Part shown: in pieces, positions 35,894-44,538 of the stretch
Numbering within the stretch: position 1 is the stretch's first letter
Layout: each line of letters begins with the position of its first letter
Assembly: GCA_026416665.1 (NCBI GenBank)
Contig: JAOAET010000030.1
Coordinates: 1-61,676 of the forward strand
DNA: 61,676 bases
Reading direction: 5' to 3'
Source of the DNA: Candidatus Omnitrophota bacterium
Lineage (GTDB): Bacteria > Omnitrophota > Gorgyraeia > Gygaellales > Profunditerraquicolaceae
The notes under the pieces: generated by a model
What the model was told of the DNA's origin: nothing
Seen by the model: the letters and a program-made list of their open reading frames with translations, nothing else
Databases searched by the model: none
Made by a program: the position numbers and the translations under genes

Positions 35894-36460
35894 GTGGAAA
35901 CAATATTAAGAAGAGAATTAATTCATTCCAAAGAAGTAAGCAGACTAATAGGGATAACTTTTTTTGTACTTGCTACTTGTTTTGGTGCTTTTGTGCGAAT
36001 TCCTTTACCTGGGACACCTGTTCCTTTTACGCTTCAGACATTTTTTGTTCTCTTATCAGGAGCAGTTTTAAAAGCTTACTATGGTAGTCTTACACAATTT
36101 ATTTATTGTTTTTTGGGAGTTATAGGATTACCTGTATTTAGTAATGCGGGTGCAGGATTTTTATATTTGCTAGGTCCAACAGGAGGTTATCTTTTAGGTT
36201 TCATTTTGGCAGCTTTTCTAGTAGGTAGGGGTATTAAGTCTACTAAGACCACAAAAGAGATATTTTTTATAATGGTGCTTGCGGATTTGCTGATTCTAAC
36301 TCTGGGAACATTATGGCTGTGGAGTTTTTTTAAATTACCGATAGGTAAAGCCATGATAAGTGGCTTTTTGATATTTTTACCTTCTGATATAATCAAAGCA
36401 GCTTGCGCAAGTATAGTATATCAAAGGATAAGGAAAAGAACAGATAAGATCTTCAATTAA
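35894..36460 (+). CDS. bioY: Biotin transporter BioY (ECF S-component)
   Basis: A 188-residue membrane protein with about six helices. FVRIPLPGTPVPFTLQTFFVLLSGAVLKAYYGSLTQFIY and GLPVFSNAGAGFLYLLGPTGGYLLGF are the BioY signatures. It captures biotin with high affinity and normally works with a shared ECF ATPase-transmembrane module, which is not in the window. The start is GTG 35894, nine bases after AAAGGAG. No biotin synthesis gene is near, so the cell may import biotin. Confidence 0.93.
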   Translation: METILRRELIHSKEVSRLIGITFFVLATCFGAFVRIPLPGTPVPFTLQTFFVLLSGAVLKAYYGSLTQFIYCFLGVIGLPVFSNAGAGFLYLLGPTGGYLLGFILAAFLVGRGIKSTKTTKEIFFIMVLADLLILTLGTLWLWSFFKLPIGKAMISGFLIFLPSDIIKAACASIVYQRIRKRTDKIFN

Positions 36461-36471
36461 GGAGGCCAATT

Positions 36472-36903
36472 ATGAGAAGTAAAGTATATTTTCTAGTAGG
36501 GCTAATACTGATATGTTTTGTGGCATTTAGTGTTGCTGAAGACAAGACAAATACACAAAATACTTCTACTGGTGATGTGGAGCCATTACCAGAATGGCTT
36601 TATGGAGAGGTAGTAAAAGTAGATACCCAAGCAAAGACGTTGGTGGTTAGCTATATTGATTTTGATAAAGATATTGAAAAAGAGATTACTGTGAATTTAG
36701 ACAAACAAACCAGCTTTGTTAATTTTTCTTCTTTGGAAGATATCAAACCACAAGATATTGTAAGTATTGATTATGTGGTTGACTCCCAAGGGAAGAATAT
36801 CGCCTTATCAATAAGCTTAGAAAAACCTGAGGACATTTCTGAAAGCGACTTGGATGTTTCTGAGCCGATGGGTGAGCTAAAAGATGTTCAGCCCCAGGAA
36901 TAG
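36472..36903 (+). CDS. Secreted acidic protein, DUF5666-like
   Basis: A 143-residue protein with a signal peptide (VGLILICFVAFSVAED). The mature part is acidic and contains a small beta domain: GEVVKVDTQAKTLVVSYIDFDKDIEKEITVNLDKQTSFVNFSSLEDIKPQDIVSIDYVVDSQG. This resembles the OB-like repeats in proteins that read G-x-V-x-x-V/I-D-x-x-x-x-x-L-x-V. It follows bioY by 11 bases with AAGGAGGCC as ribosome binding site. Function unknown. Confidence 0.65.
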   Translation: MRSKVYFLVGLILICFVAFSVAEDKTNTQNTSTGDVEPLPEWLYGEVVKVDTQAKTLVVSYIDFDKDIEKEITVNLDKQTSFVNFSSLEDIKPQDIVSIDYVVDSQGKNIALSISLEKPEDISESDLDVSEPMGELKDVQPQE

Positions 36904-37034
36904 ATAACTAAATTTTTTGCTGATATTGTTTTCACCCAAAACAAACCACAAAGAACCCATACACATACTATTTTTTCAGACAGTTCCACATATTTTGGTA
37001 TAAAAAAGATATTCTCTTTGTAAAATTTCCTTAT

Positions 37035-37712
37035 ATGGCTATAAAACATATTAAGCTTATTATTTTTGACCTGGATGGAACAATTGTCAATGCTTATGAT
37101 GCAATTACAAAGAGTTTTAATTTTACCATGCGCCAATTAGGTCTTGCCTCTTTAAATGCCGAGGTTATTCGGCGGGCAGTAGGTTGGGGTGATCGTAATC
37201 TTCTTAAGCCATTTGTACCAAAACAATTACTGGATAAGGCGCTACGTATTTACCGCAAACACCATGCTAAAAGTTTATTAAAATATAGTAGGCTTATGCC
37301 GGGTGCGCGCACCTTACTTTTGTTTCTAAAAAAAAGAGGTTACCAGTTAGCTGTAGCTAGTAATCGTCCTACTAAATTTTCTTTGTTGGTTCTGAAGCAT
37401 TTAAAAATTAAAAAATTTTTTGTTAGTGTTTTATGTGCGGATAAAGTTGTTCTCCCAAAGCCTTATCCTGATATATTGCTTGGCTTAATTAAAAAACTTA
37501 AAGTTTCTGCTGACCAGACACTTTATATAGCAGATATGGTTATCGATGTGGAGGCAGGGAAAAACGCCGGTATCAGAACCATTATTGTTTCTACAGGGTC
37601 AAGTTCTGTTAGAGAAATTAGACGCAAAAAACCCTGGAAGATTTTTTCTTCTTTGTTTGAGATAAAGAAATTTCTTTTGCGTTTTGAGAAACAAAAGGTG
37701 GATTTGGCTTGA
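37035..37712 (+). CDS. HAD-family phosphatase (phosphoglycolate phosphatase-like)
   Basis: A 225-residue hydrolase of the haloacid dehalogenase superfamily, Gph-like subclass I. Motif I is IIFDLDGTIVNAYDAI (nucleophile Asp), motif II AVASNRPTK, the Lys is in VLPKPYPDILL, and motif IV is YIADMVIDVEAGKNAG. A helical cap lies between motifs I and II. No ribosome binding site precedes ATG 37035. The 3' end runs past the usual length; the downstream lipoprotein starts 37 bases after it. Confidence 0.85.
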   Translation: MAIKHIKLIIFDLDGTIVNAYDAITKSFNFTMRQLGLASLNAEVIRRAVGWGDRNLLKPFVPKQLLDKALRIYRKHHAKSLLKYSRLMPGARTLLLFLKKRGYQLAVASNRPTKFSLLVLKHLKIKKFFVSVLCADKVVLPKPYPDILLGLIKKLKVSADQTLYIADMVIDVEAGKNAGIRTIIVSTGSSSVREIRRKKPWKIFSSLFEIKKFLLRFEKQKVDLA

Positions 37713-37749
37713 CATTGGTTTAGTAAAGGATATAAAATTTAATCAGGTT

Positions 37750-38448
37750 ATGATAAAAAAACAGATAAAAAAGCTGAGATTAACAATTATTCTTTTGATT
37801 ATGTGTATTAGTTTAGAAGGTTGCAAGACTATTGAGAAGATTACTCAACCACCGCAAGAAAATCAAGAATTACTAGAAGTAAGCTCAATTTCTCCTTATA
37901 ACGGCCCAAAGGTATCTGTGGTAATAGGAAATTTCGATATTAAGACACCATTAGTTAATGAGGAAATGGCTCAAGGTCTAAAAGAGATGTTTATCAGTGC
38001 CTTAATAAATACCCAACGGTTTATTATTGAAGAAAAATTTCCTCAAGAATCAAATAAATCCCCTTCTAAAGCATCAATTTTAATAGCAGTTACAATAGAA
38101 GATTTTTTGCCACAGTCTTCTAGCGGGTCAAGTGGTATAGGCGGTGGAGGTGGTGTAGGAAGTGGTTTACTAGGTGGTTTTCTTGATGAGGCATTAAGCA
38201 GGGCACGTTTAACAATAACCCTTCGTTTAGTGGAGTTAGCTACTCAACAAGTAATTGCTTCCACCCGATTACAAGGACAGGCACAAGATGCAGCTGGGGC
38301 ATATCTGGGAAGTTATTTTGGAGGTTGGGGGTTAGGAAAAGGACTCAATGTCTATGCGAACACACCAATGGAGAAGGCAATACGATTATGTCTAATAGAG
38401 GCAGTAAGGTTTGTTTCAGAAAGAATTCCTCACAAGTATTATCAATAA
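37750..38448 (+). CDS. CsgG/HfaB-like lipoprotein
   Basis: A 232-residue protein from ATG 37750, chosen because it begins a lipoprotein signal (LTIILLIMCISLEGC); the track start at 37684 lies in the HAD gene. The body contains VSVVIGNFDIKTPLVNEEMAQGLKEMFISALINTQRFIIEE, the N-terminal pattern of CsgG-type proteins. A glycine-rich GSSGIGGGGGVGSGLLGGF then precedes strands RLTITLRLVELATQQVIASTRLQGQA. CsgG forms outer-membrane secretion channels for curli; here no curli genes are nearby, so a general envelope role is inferred. Confidence 0.7.
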   Translation: MIKKQIKKLRLTIILLIMCISLEGCKTIEKITQPPQENQELLEVSSISPYNGPKVSVVIGNFDIKTPLVNEEMAQGLKEMFISALINTQRFIIEEKFPQESNKSPSKASILIAVTIEDFLPQSSSGSSGIGGGGGVGSGLLGGFLDEALSRARLTITLRLVELATQQVIASTRLQGQAQDAAGAYLGSYFGGWGLGKGLNVYANTPMEKAIRLCLIEAVRFVSERIPHKYYQ

Positions 38449-38492
38449 TTATAACAAAAAACTATTAACTAATCGAACGTAAGGAGGAATTT

Positions 38493-38573
38493 ATGGGTAA
38501 AAGAAAGCGAAGAGGAAAACTTAATTGGCGTTCTAAACGAGCAAACCATGGTAGAAAACCCTGTTTAGGCTAA
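38493..38573 (+). CDS. 26-residue strongly basic protein (too short for ORF track)
   Basis: ATG 38493 to TAA 38573 encodes 26 residues, MGKRKRRGKLNWRSKRANHG plus RKPCLG: eleven Lys/Arg and no acidic residue. A textbook ribosome binding site, AAGGAGGAATTT, stands directly upstream, and the ZIP transporter begins three bases after the stop. Size and charge recall the ribosomal peptide THX (about 26 residues, also starting MGK), but the sequence is not clearly homologous. A ribosome- or RNA-associated role is a guess from composition. Confidence 0.65.
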   Translation: MGKRKRRGKLNWRSKRANHGRKPCLG

Positions 38574-38576
38574 ACT

Positions 38577-39323
38577 ATGCCATTGTTGTTTTGGGTAGTT
38601 TTAAGCACATTTGCAGTAAGTCTTGCTTCTTTTGCGGGAGTAATTACTTTTCTATTCAAAGCTAAAATACTATCCAGAATCATTTTTTATCTTATCGGTT
38701 TTTCTGCTGGGGCATTAATAGGAGGGGCGTTTTTGCATATCTTGCCCGAGGCATTGAAGGATAGTTCAAGTTCTTTTGTTTTTAACTGGCTTATTGGAGG
38801 ACTAATCCTTTTTTTTCTACTTGAACGTTACCTTTACTGGCGCCACTGCCATGTAGAAGGTCAGTGCCAGATACATTGTTTCAGTTACCTTAATCTTATA
38901 GGAGATGGATTACATAATTTCTTAGATGGAATAATGATTACTGCAAGCTATATGATGTCTTTTCAGTTAGGTGTTACTACTACTGTAGCAGTTCTTTTAC
39001 ATGAATTGCCACAGGAGTTAAGTGATTTTGGAGTTTTGGTCTACGGAGGATTTTCTCCTACTAGGGCATTGCTTTTTAATTTTGGTTCTGCTGTCCTGGC
39101 AGTTTTAGGGGCATTAGTAGGATATGTTTTGTTCGAACATACAGAAACAGTTGTTAAAATTATTTTACCATTGACCGCCGGAGGCTTCATATACATTGCT
39201 ACCTCAGACCTCATACCTGAGATACATAAAGAGCGAAATTTAAAACGTTCTACCCTAGCATTCATTGCCTTTCTTTTAGGTATCGGTTTTATGGCCATAA
39301 CCAAAATATTTTTGGAATTATAA
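38577..39323 (+). CDS. ZIP-family metal transporter
   Basis: A 248-residue polytopic protein of the ZIP family (zinc/iron importers, or GufA-like). Helix 2 has GALIGGAFLHILPEAL; the metal site helices are NLIGDGLHNFLDGIMITASYM (HNxxDG) and VAVLLHELPQELSDFGVLV (HELPQE). Cys/His-rich RHCHVEGQCQIHC lies in the loop where ZIPs have a metal-binding segment. It follows the 26-residue ORF directly, so both share translation signals. Other metal transporters (CDF, ArsB/NhaD-like, VIT1-like) occur in the same 10 kb. Confidence 0.92.
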   Translation: MPLLFWVVLSTFAVSLASFAGVITFLFKAKILSRIIFYLIGFSAGALIGGAFLHILPEALKDSSSSFVFNWLIGGLILFFLLERYLYWRHCHVEGQCQIHCFSYLNLIGDGLHNFLDGIMITASYMMSFQLGVTTTVAVLLHELPQELSDFGVLVYGGFSPTRALLFNFGSAVLAVLGALVGYVLFEHTETVVKIILPLTAGGFIYIATSDLIPEIHKERNLKRSTLAFIAFLLGIGFMAITKIFLEL

Positions 39324-39334
39324 AGCATTGTAAC

Positions 39335-40336
39335 ATGATAAAGGCCATAGCGTTAATCTCTGGTGGTTTAGATAGTATTCTGGCAGCTGTCTGTATTAAA
39401 AAGCAGCAAGTTAAGGTAGAAGGAGTATTTTTTAACCATCCCTTTTTGACTAGACCAAATAAAAAAAGTTCTCCAGAAAATATGGCAAGATACTTAGCTG
39501 AACAACAAGATATTGAGTTAAAGATTATAAACCTTGGTGAAGAATTCCTTGATATAGTATTTAAGCCGAAATTTGGATATGGTAAGAGAATGAACCCTTG
39601 TATTGACTGCAAGATTCTTATGCTTAAAAAGGCAAAGGAAATTATGGAAAAAGAAAAAGCGTCTTTTTTGATTTGTGGTGATGTAGTAGCACAGAGGCCC
39701 ATGTCCCAGCATCGGCAGACTTTAAAAATCATTGAAAAAGAGGCAAATGTAGAAGGTATTCTTCTTAGACCTTTGAGCGCACATCTACTTGAACCAACCG
39801 TTGCAGAAGAAAAAGGCTGGATTGATCGTCAGAAACTTTATGCTTTTAGTGGTCGTAGCAGGACTTTCCAACGCGATTTAGCAGTGATGCTAAATGTGCT
39901 TGACTATCCTAATGCCTCTGGAGGTTGTCTGTTAACTGATATAACCTTTTCCAGACGCCTTAGAGATTTAATTAACCGTCAATGTTATAATTCTACTAAT
40001 GTTGAATTGTTAAAGGTGGGTAGGCATTTTCGTCTATCAAATTTAGTCAAGTGTGTAGTGGGAAGGAATCAATTAGAAAATTTGGAAATAGAAAGATTAG
40101 CTTCAACAGACGACTATCTTTGTTACCCTGAAGAAGATATCCCAGGACCGACTGCGTTATTGCAGGGGCAGGCAAGTTACAGAGATATAGAGCTTGCTTG
40201 TAGCATAGTTGCCAGTTATTGCGATAAAATAGAATCAACGCCTACTATATTGGTGCGTAAGGTTTCTTCTGGGCAGATAAAAAAATATGAAGTTATTCCT
40301 TTAGATAGAGAGCAGCTGGATACATATAGAATTTAG
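39335..40336 (+). CDS. PP-loop ATPase, tRNA-thiolation-like protein
   Basis: A 333-residue protein. The N-terminal PP-loop is ALISGGLDSILAAVCIKKQ. Then come PCIDCKILMLKKAKEIMEKEKASFLICGDVVAQRPMSQHR and DRQKLYAFSGRSRTFQRDLA, plus ASGGCLLTDITFSRRLRDL, the typical blocks of the ThiI/MnmA-related group annotated as tRNA (5-methylaminomethyl-2-thiouridylate) methyltransferase. Two Cys (CIDC) are candidates for sulfur transfer. The C-terminal 100 residues (RLASTDDYLCYPEEDIPGPTALL) resemble the NFACT-R/DUF814 tail. The exact modification is not determinable. Confidence 0.72.
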   Translation: MIKAIALISGGLDSILAAVCIKKQQVKVEGVFFNHPFLTRPNKKSSPENMARYLAEQQDIELKIINLGEEFLDIVFKPKFGYGKRMNPCIDCKILMLKKAKEIMEKEKASFLICGDVVAQRPMSQHRQTLKIIEKEANVEGILLRPLSAHLLEPTVAEEKGWIDRQKLYAFSGRSRTFQRDLAVMLNVLDYPNASGGCLLTDITFSRRLRDLINRQCYNSTNVELLKVGRHFRLSNLVKCVVGRNQLENLEIERLASTDDYLCYPEEDIPGPTALLQGQASYRDIELACSIVASYCDKIESTPTILVRKVSSGQIKKYEVIPLDREQLDTYRI

Positions 40337-40349
40337 AGAGAAAAGTCCT

Positions 40350-41363
40350 ATGAAAAAAGAAGCACTATTGTATGAGAGGCTTAATGGGTTGCAAGTGCGT
40401 TGCAATCTGTGTGCCCACCAATGTAAAATTAAAGATGGCAATTTTGGTCTCTGTGGTGTCCGTCAAAACGAACACGGTATGCTATACACATTAGTCTATG
40501 GAGATCTAGTAGCTGTATGTGTTGACCCTATTGAGAAAAAACCTTTGTATCATTTTTTACCAGGGACTGATAGTTTTTCAATTGCTACTGTTGGTTGCAA
40601 TTTCCGTTGTGCTTTTTGTCAAAATTGGGAGATTTCTCAGGCAAATATACGTGATGGCACATTAATTGCAGGCAGATTCTTTAGCCCAGAGGAGATAATA
40701 AAACAGGCAAAGCAAAGAAACTGCCAAAGCATTTCTTACACCTATACCGAACCAACAATCTTTTTTGAATATGCCTATGACTGTGCGCGTTTAGCCAAAG
40801 AATCTGGGTTAAGAAATGTATTTGTAACTAATGGATATATGACAGATAAAACACGCCAACTTATCGCCCCTTATTTAGATGCAGCTAATATTGACCTCAA
40901 ATTCTTCTCTGACGAAAATTACCAGCGTGTCTGTAACGCAAGATTAAAGCCGGTATTGGAAAGTATTGAGGATTTTTATCGTCGGGGAGTATGGATAGAG
41001 GTAACTACTTTGGTTGTGCCTGGTGAAAATGATTCCGAGGAAGAACTAACAAAAATTGCAAAGTTTCTTTCTTCAATAGATAAACAAATTCCTTGGCACA
41101 TCAGTCGTTTTTTCCCTAATTATAAATACTCAGAATATTCTCCGACCGAGGAAGAGAAATTAAAGCAAGCACATAGGATAGGTCTGCAGGCAAGATTAAA
41201 GTATATCTATATAGGAAATGTATATGGTTGGGGTAGTGATACTTTCTGTCCTGGTTGCGGACGTAGAGTTATTAAACGAGAAGGATATAATGTTTTGGAA
41301 TATCAGTTAAAAGATAATAATTGTATTTTTTGTCAAACTAAGGTCGCTGGTATCTGGCAATAA
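40350..41363 (+). CDS. amrS: AmmeMemoRadiSam system radical SAM enzyme (AmrS)
   Basis: A 337-residue radical SAM protein related to pyruvate-formate-lyase activating enzymes. An N-terminal CNLCAHQCKIKDGNFGLCGVRQN segment precedes the cluster motif CNFRCAFCQNWEISQ. VTNGYMTDKTRQLIAPYLDAANIDLK and IPWHISRFFPNYKYSEYSPTE are characteristic of AmrS. A C-terminal zinc-like knuckle, CPGCGRRVI with a later CIFC, ends the protein. AmrS usually co-occurs with AMMECR1 and Memo proteins; neither is in the window. The preceding PP-loop gene ends 13 bases upstream. Substrate is unknown. Confidence 0.88.
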   Translation: MKKEALLYERLNGLQVRCNLCAHQCKIKDGNFGLCGVRQNEHGMLYTLVYGDLVAVCVDPIEKKPLYHFLPGTDSFSIATVGCNFRCAFCQNWEISQANIRDGTLIAGRFFSPEEIIKQAKQRNCQSISYTYTEPTIFFEYAYDCARLAKESGLRNVFVTNGYMTDKTRQLIAPYLDAANIDLKFFSDENYQRVCNARLKPVLESIEDFYRRGVWIEVTTLVVPGENDSEEELTKIAKFLSSIDKQIPWHISRFFPNYKYSEYSPTEEEKLKQAHRIGLQARLKYIYIGNVYGWGSDTFCPGCGRRVIKREGYNVLEYQLKDNNCIFCQTKVAGIWQ

Positions 41364-41367
41364 AAAA

Positions 41368-42651
41368 ATGATACAAAATATTAATTCCTTTATTTCATTA
41401 TTTATCTTTTGTTGTGCATATTTATTATTTATACTCTTACCTGAACGTCGCAGTTTAGTAGCATTAACTGCAGCATTTATTTTAATTTTATTTAAGGTAA
41501 TCTCTCTGTCAGATGCCTTTTTGGCGATTAACTGGAATGTAATGGGTATCTTTGTGGGTATGTTAGTAGTAGCTGAAAGTTTTATGGCTTCCAGAGTTCC
41601 TGCGGTTGTCGCTGAGAAGCTGGTTAATGCCTCAAAGAATACTGCTTGGGCGTTATTAGCAATATGTATATTAACTAGTTTTATCTCTGCTTTTGTGGAG
41701 AACGTAGCAACTGTCCTAATAATGGCACCTATTGCCATATCTTTATGTCAAAAATTAAAGATAAATCCTACTAATGTGCTTATTGCTATAGCTGTTTCTT
41801 CCAATCTACAAGGGACAGCGACACTTATTGGAGACCCGCCGAGTATGCTTTTAGGTGGATTTGCCAAAATGAATTTTTTAGACTTTTTCTTTTATCAGGG
41901 AAAACCCAGTATATTTTTTGCAGTGGAGCTGGGAGCACTTAGTTCATTTATAGTGTTGTATTTTCTTTTCAGAAAATATCGACAGAAGACACAATTAATA
42001 GAATTAGAAAAAGTTAATTCCTGGGTGCCGACTATTGTTTTGATAGTATTAATTTTTGCTTTAGTTGTCTCTTCTTTTTGGGACAAAGGTTGTTCATTTG
42101 CTGCAGGAAAAATCTGTATGGTTTTTGCGTTATTGGTGGTATGCTGGGAGAAAATTTATAACAAGAAATCAGTATGGCAAGGTATTAAAAAATTAGACTG
42201 GGATACTACATTTTTTCTTATGGGTATATTTATACTGGTAGGGAGTTTGACCTATACAGGATGGATAAGTCGGATTGCTACAGGTTTAAGCAAACTTGTA
42301 GGGGCAAATCTATTTATAGGTTATACAACACTGGTAGTTTTAGCGGTTATTCTTTCTGCTTTTGTGGATAATGTGCCTTTTTTAGCAGCAATGTTGCCTT
42401 TAGCAATAGAGATGGCCCAGACTTTAGGAATAAGTCCTTCGTTATTCCTCTTTGGTTTACTTATTGGTGCAAGTTTAGGTGGAAACATTACCCCTATTGG
42501 TGCTTCGGCTAATATAGTTGCCTGCGGTTTACTTAAAAAAGAAGGTTATCCTGTGCGCTTTGGTCAGTTTGTAAGAATAGGCGGTCCTTTTACAGTAGCT
42601 GCTGTGTCCGTAGCTTACATATTCATTTGGTTAGTTTGGAGTAAGGTTTAG
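41368..42651 (+). CDS. ArsB/NhaD ion transporter superfamily permease
   Basis: A 427-residue membrane protein with 11-12 helices. VENVATVLIMAPIAISLC and NLQGTATLIGDPPSMLLGG are the conserved repeat-1 motifs; AFVDNVPFLAAMLPLAIEMA and LGGNITPIGASANIVACGLL are the repeat-2 counterparts. The inverted repeat of NxxT/IGDPP-type hairpins defines the ArsB/NhaD/SLC13 fold. It could export arsenite, or exchange Na+ for protons, or carry anions. Arsenate reductase and ArsR are absent here, so arsenic is not favoured by local context. Confidence 0.85.
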   Translation: MIQNINSFISLFIFCCAYLLFILLPERRSLVALTAAFILILFKVISLSDAFLAINWNVMGIFVGMLVVAESFMASRVPAVVAEKLVNASKNTAWALLAICILTSFISAFVENVATVLIMAPIAISLCQKLKINPTNVLIAIAVSSNLQGTATLIGDPPSMLLGGFAKMNFLDFFFYQGKPSIFFAVELGALSSFIVLYFLFRKYRQKTQLIELEKVNSWVPTIVLIVLIFALVVSSFWDKGCSFAAGKICMVFALLVVCWEKIYNKKSVWQGIKKLDWDTTFFLMGIFILVGSLTYTGWISRIATGLSKLVGANLFIGYTTLVVLAVILSAFVDNVPFLAAMLPLAIEMAQTLGISPSLFLFGLLIGASLGGNITPIGASANIVACGLLKKEGYPVRFGQFVRIGGPFTVAAVSVAYIFIWLVWSKV

Positions 42652-42663
42652 GAGTAAAAAGCG

Positions 42664-43533
42664 ATGCTTACCGATATCATAAAACAAAAAATTCTTTTAG
42701 CTCAGAGAAATGAAATTACTGAGCATATTATATATCATCGGTTATCTCAAATAGAAAAGGATAAACAGAGAAAAGCTCTGTTAGAGCGGATTTCTAAAGA
42801 CGAACAGCGCCATTACAATTTCTGGTATGATTTTACTAACCAATATGTAGAGCCCCAAAAGAGTAAAATCTTATTCTTTATATTTTTAGCCAGAGTTTTT
42901 GGTCTTACATTTGCCTTGAAGTTACTAGAAAAAGGTGAAGACAATGCCCAGGAGTTTTATGCTAAAATAAAGGATATCGCCCAAGGTGTACAGTCGATTA
43001 TTCAAGACGAAGAGACTCACGAAAAACAGTTACTTAATTTAATTGATGAGGAACGTCTTTTATATGTAAGTTCAATTGTGCTTGGGCTCAATGATGCGTT
43101 AGTAGAGTTAACAGGGGCATTGGTGGGATTTAGTTTTGCTTTACAAAATGTGCGATTAGTAGCAGGAGTAGGATTAATTACTGGGGTGGCTGCATCTTTA
43201 TCAATGGCTGCCTCAGAATATCTTTCTACGCGCCAAGAAGACACAAAAAAGAATCCTTTAAAGGCAAGTATTTACACAGGAGTTGCTTACATTGTTACGG
43301 TTTGTCTGTTGATTCTACCTTATCTTTTATTTTCTGATGTATATCTTGCGGTTATATTTTTGTTGCTTACAGCTCTTTTGATTATCTTCTCATTTACTTA
43401 TTATGTCTGTGTTGCCAAAGAACTAAGCCTTAAGGAGAGATTTTTGGAGATGGCCAGTATTGGTATGCTGGTATCTATAATAAACTTTGGAATAGGTATT
43501 GCTGTGCGCAAATTTTTCGGCATTGAATTATAG
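42664..43533 (+). CDS. Ferritin-like / VIT1 fusion (MbfA-type iron transporter)
   Basis: A 289-residue two-domain protein. Residues about 1-135 form a ferritin/rubrerythrin-like four-helix bundle with metal ligands in NEITEHIIYHRL, DEQRHYNF and DEETHEKQLL. From about 140 a VIT1/CCC1 membrane domain follows: IVLGLNDALVELTGALVGFSFAL and GVAASLSMAASEYLSTRQ are its signature. Such proteins move iron or manganese out of the cytosol and limit oxidative stress. It is 13 bases after the ArsB/NhaD gene. The di-iron ligands appear complete. Confidence 0.88.
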   Translation: MLTDIIKQKILLAQRNEITEHIIYHRLSQIEKDKQRKALLERISKDEQRHYNFWYDFTNQYVEPQKSKILFFIFLARVFGLTFALKLLEKGEDNAQEFYAKIKDIAQGVQSIIQDEETHEKQLLNLIDEERLLYVSSIVLGLNDALVELTGALVGFSFALQNVRLVAGVGLITGVAASLSMAASEYLSTRQEDTKKNPLKASIYTGVAYIVTVCLLILPYLLFSDVYLAVIFLLLTALLIIFSFTYYVCVAKELSLKERFLEMASIGMLVSIINFGIGIAVRKFFGIEL

Positions 43534-43563
43534 TAAGGAAGAAAAGACATAGATAAACAAAAT

Positions 43564-44520
43564 ATGGAACAGTTACCCGCAAAGGTATCAATAATTGGTG
43601 CAGGCAGTGTAGGTGTGCGTTTTACCTATGCCTTAATAATCCATGGTCTGGCCAGAGAGGTGGTTCTGGTAGATACCCAGCGTCAGAGACTTGAGGCTGA
43701 GGTTATGGACCTTTCTCACGGTGCACCTTACGTTCGACCTGTAAATATAGTAGCAGGGGATTATAGAGATATCCAAGGATCTGGAGTAGTGGTAATTACT
43801 GCAGGTAAAAAACAACTTCCCGGTCAGACAAGATTAGATTTAGCAAAAGAAAATGCAGATTTGTTCAAAAAAATTATTCCTGAAGTAATAAAGTATGCTC
43901 CCGAGGCAATAATAGTAGTGGTTACCAACCCAGTAGATGTGCTGGCATATATTACTTATAAGATATCTGGTAAACCATCTTCCACCATAATGAGTTCAGG
44001 CACAGTATTAGATACAGCACGATTTCGTTACCTGTTAAGTTGCCATTGTAAGATTGCTCCTCAGAATATTCATGCCTATATTTTAGGTGAGCATGGCGAT
44101 ACAGAATTTGCGGTTTGGTCGCGATTAATGATAGGAGGTGTTCTAATAGGTAATTACTGCAAAATTTGTCCACGAGAAAAAGAATGCAGTCCTAAAGAAG
44201 TATTTGAGAATATTTTTAACCAGGTTGTTTGTTCTGCATATAAGATTATTGAAGGTAAAGGTGAAACCTCCTATGGAATTGGTCTTGCTTTGGTGCGTAT
44301 AGTGCAGGCAATTGTTCACGATGAGAATGCTGTTCTACCTGTTTCTACTTTAGTTGATGGTTTCCTTGATGAAAGAGATGTGTTTTTAAGTTTACCTGCT
44401 ATTGTAAATAAGAATGGGGTGCGGGGTGTTCTTGAGTTAGATTTGTCTGAAGATGAAAAAATTGCTTTCAGACGTTCTGCCGAAAAGGTTCGTAGTGTTA
44501 TAAAAGAGTGCGGATTCTGA
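43564..44520 (+). CDS. ldh: L-lactate dehydrogenase
   Basis: A 318-residue NAD-dependent enzyme of the lactate/malate dehydrogenase family. SIIGAGSVGVRFTYAL is the Rossmann glycine motif, with VDTQ providing the NAD-selecting Asp. The substrate loop AGKKQLPGQTRLDL carries Gln where malate dehydrogenases have Arg, arguing for lactate. The catalytic His is in LGEHGDTEF, and VTNPVDVLAYITYKISG is canonical. It reduces pyruvate to regenerate NAD+, pointing to fermentative growth. Confidence 0.93.
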   Translation: MEQLPAKVSIIGAGSVGVRFTYALIIHGLAREVVLVDTQRQRLEAEVMDLSHGAPYVRPVNIVAGDYRDIQGSGVVVITAGKKQLPGQTRLDLAKENADLFKKIIPEVIKYAPEAIIVVVTNPVDVLAYITYKISGKPSSTIMSSGTVLDTARFRYLLSCHCKIAPQNIHAYILGEHGDTEFAVWSRLMIGGVLIGNYCKICPREKECSPKEVFENIFNQVVCSAYKIIEGKGETSYGIGLALVRIVQAIVHDENAVLPVSTLVDGFLDERDVFLSLPAIVNKNGVRGVLELDLSEDEKIAFRRSAEKVRSVIKECGF

Positions 44521-44538
44521 TAAAAATGGAGCCGGTAT

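Noticed and set aside
41368-42651. Arsenite efflux operon
   Set aside because: Neither ArsR nor ArsC is adjacent, and the family also contains Na+/H+ and anion carriers.
43564-44520. Malate dehydrogenase
   Set aside because: The substrate loop has Gln where malate dehydrogenases have Arg, so lactate is favoured.
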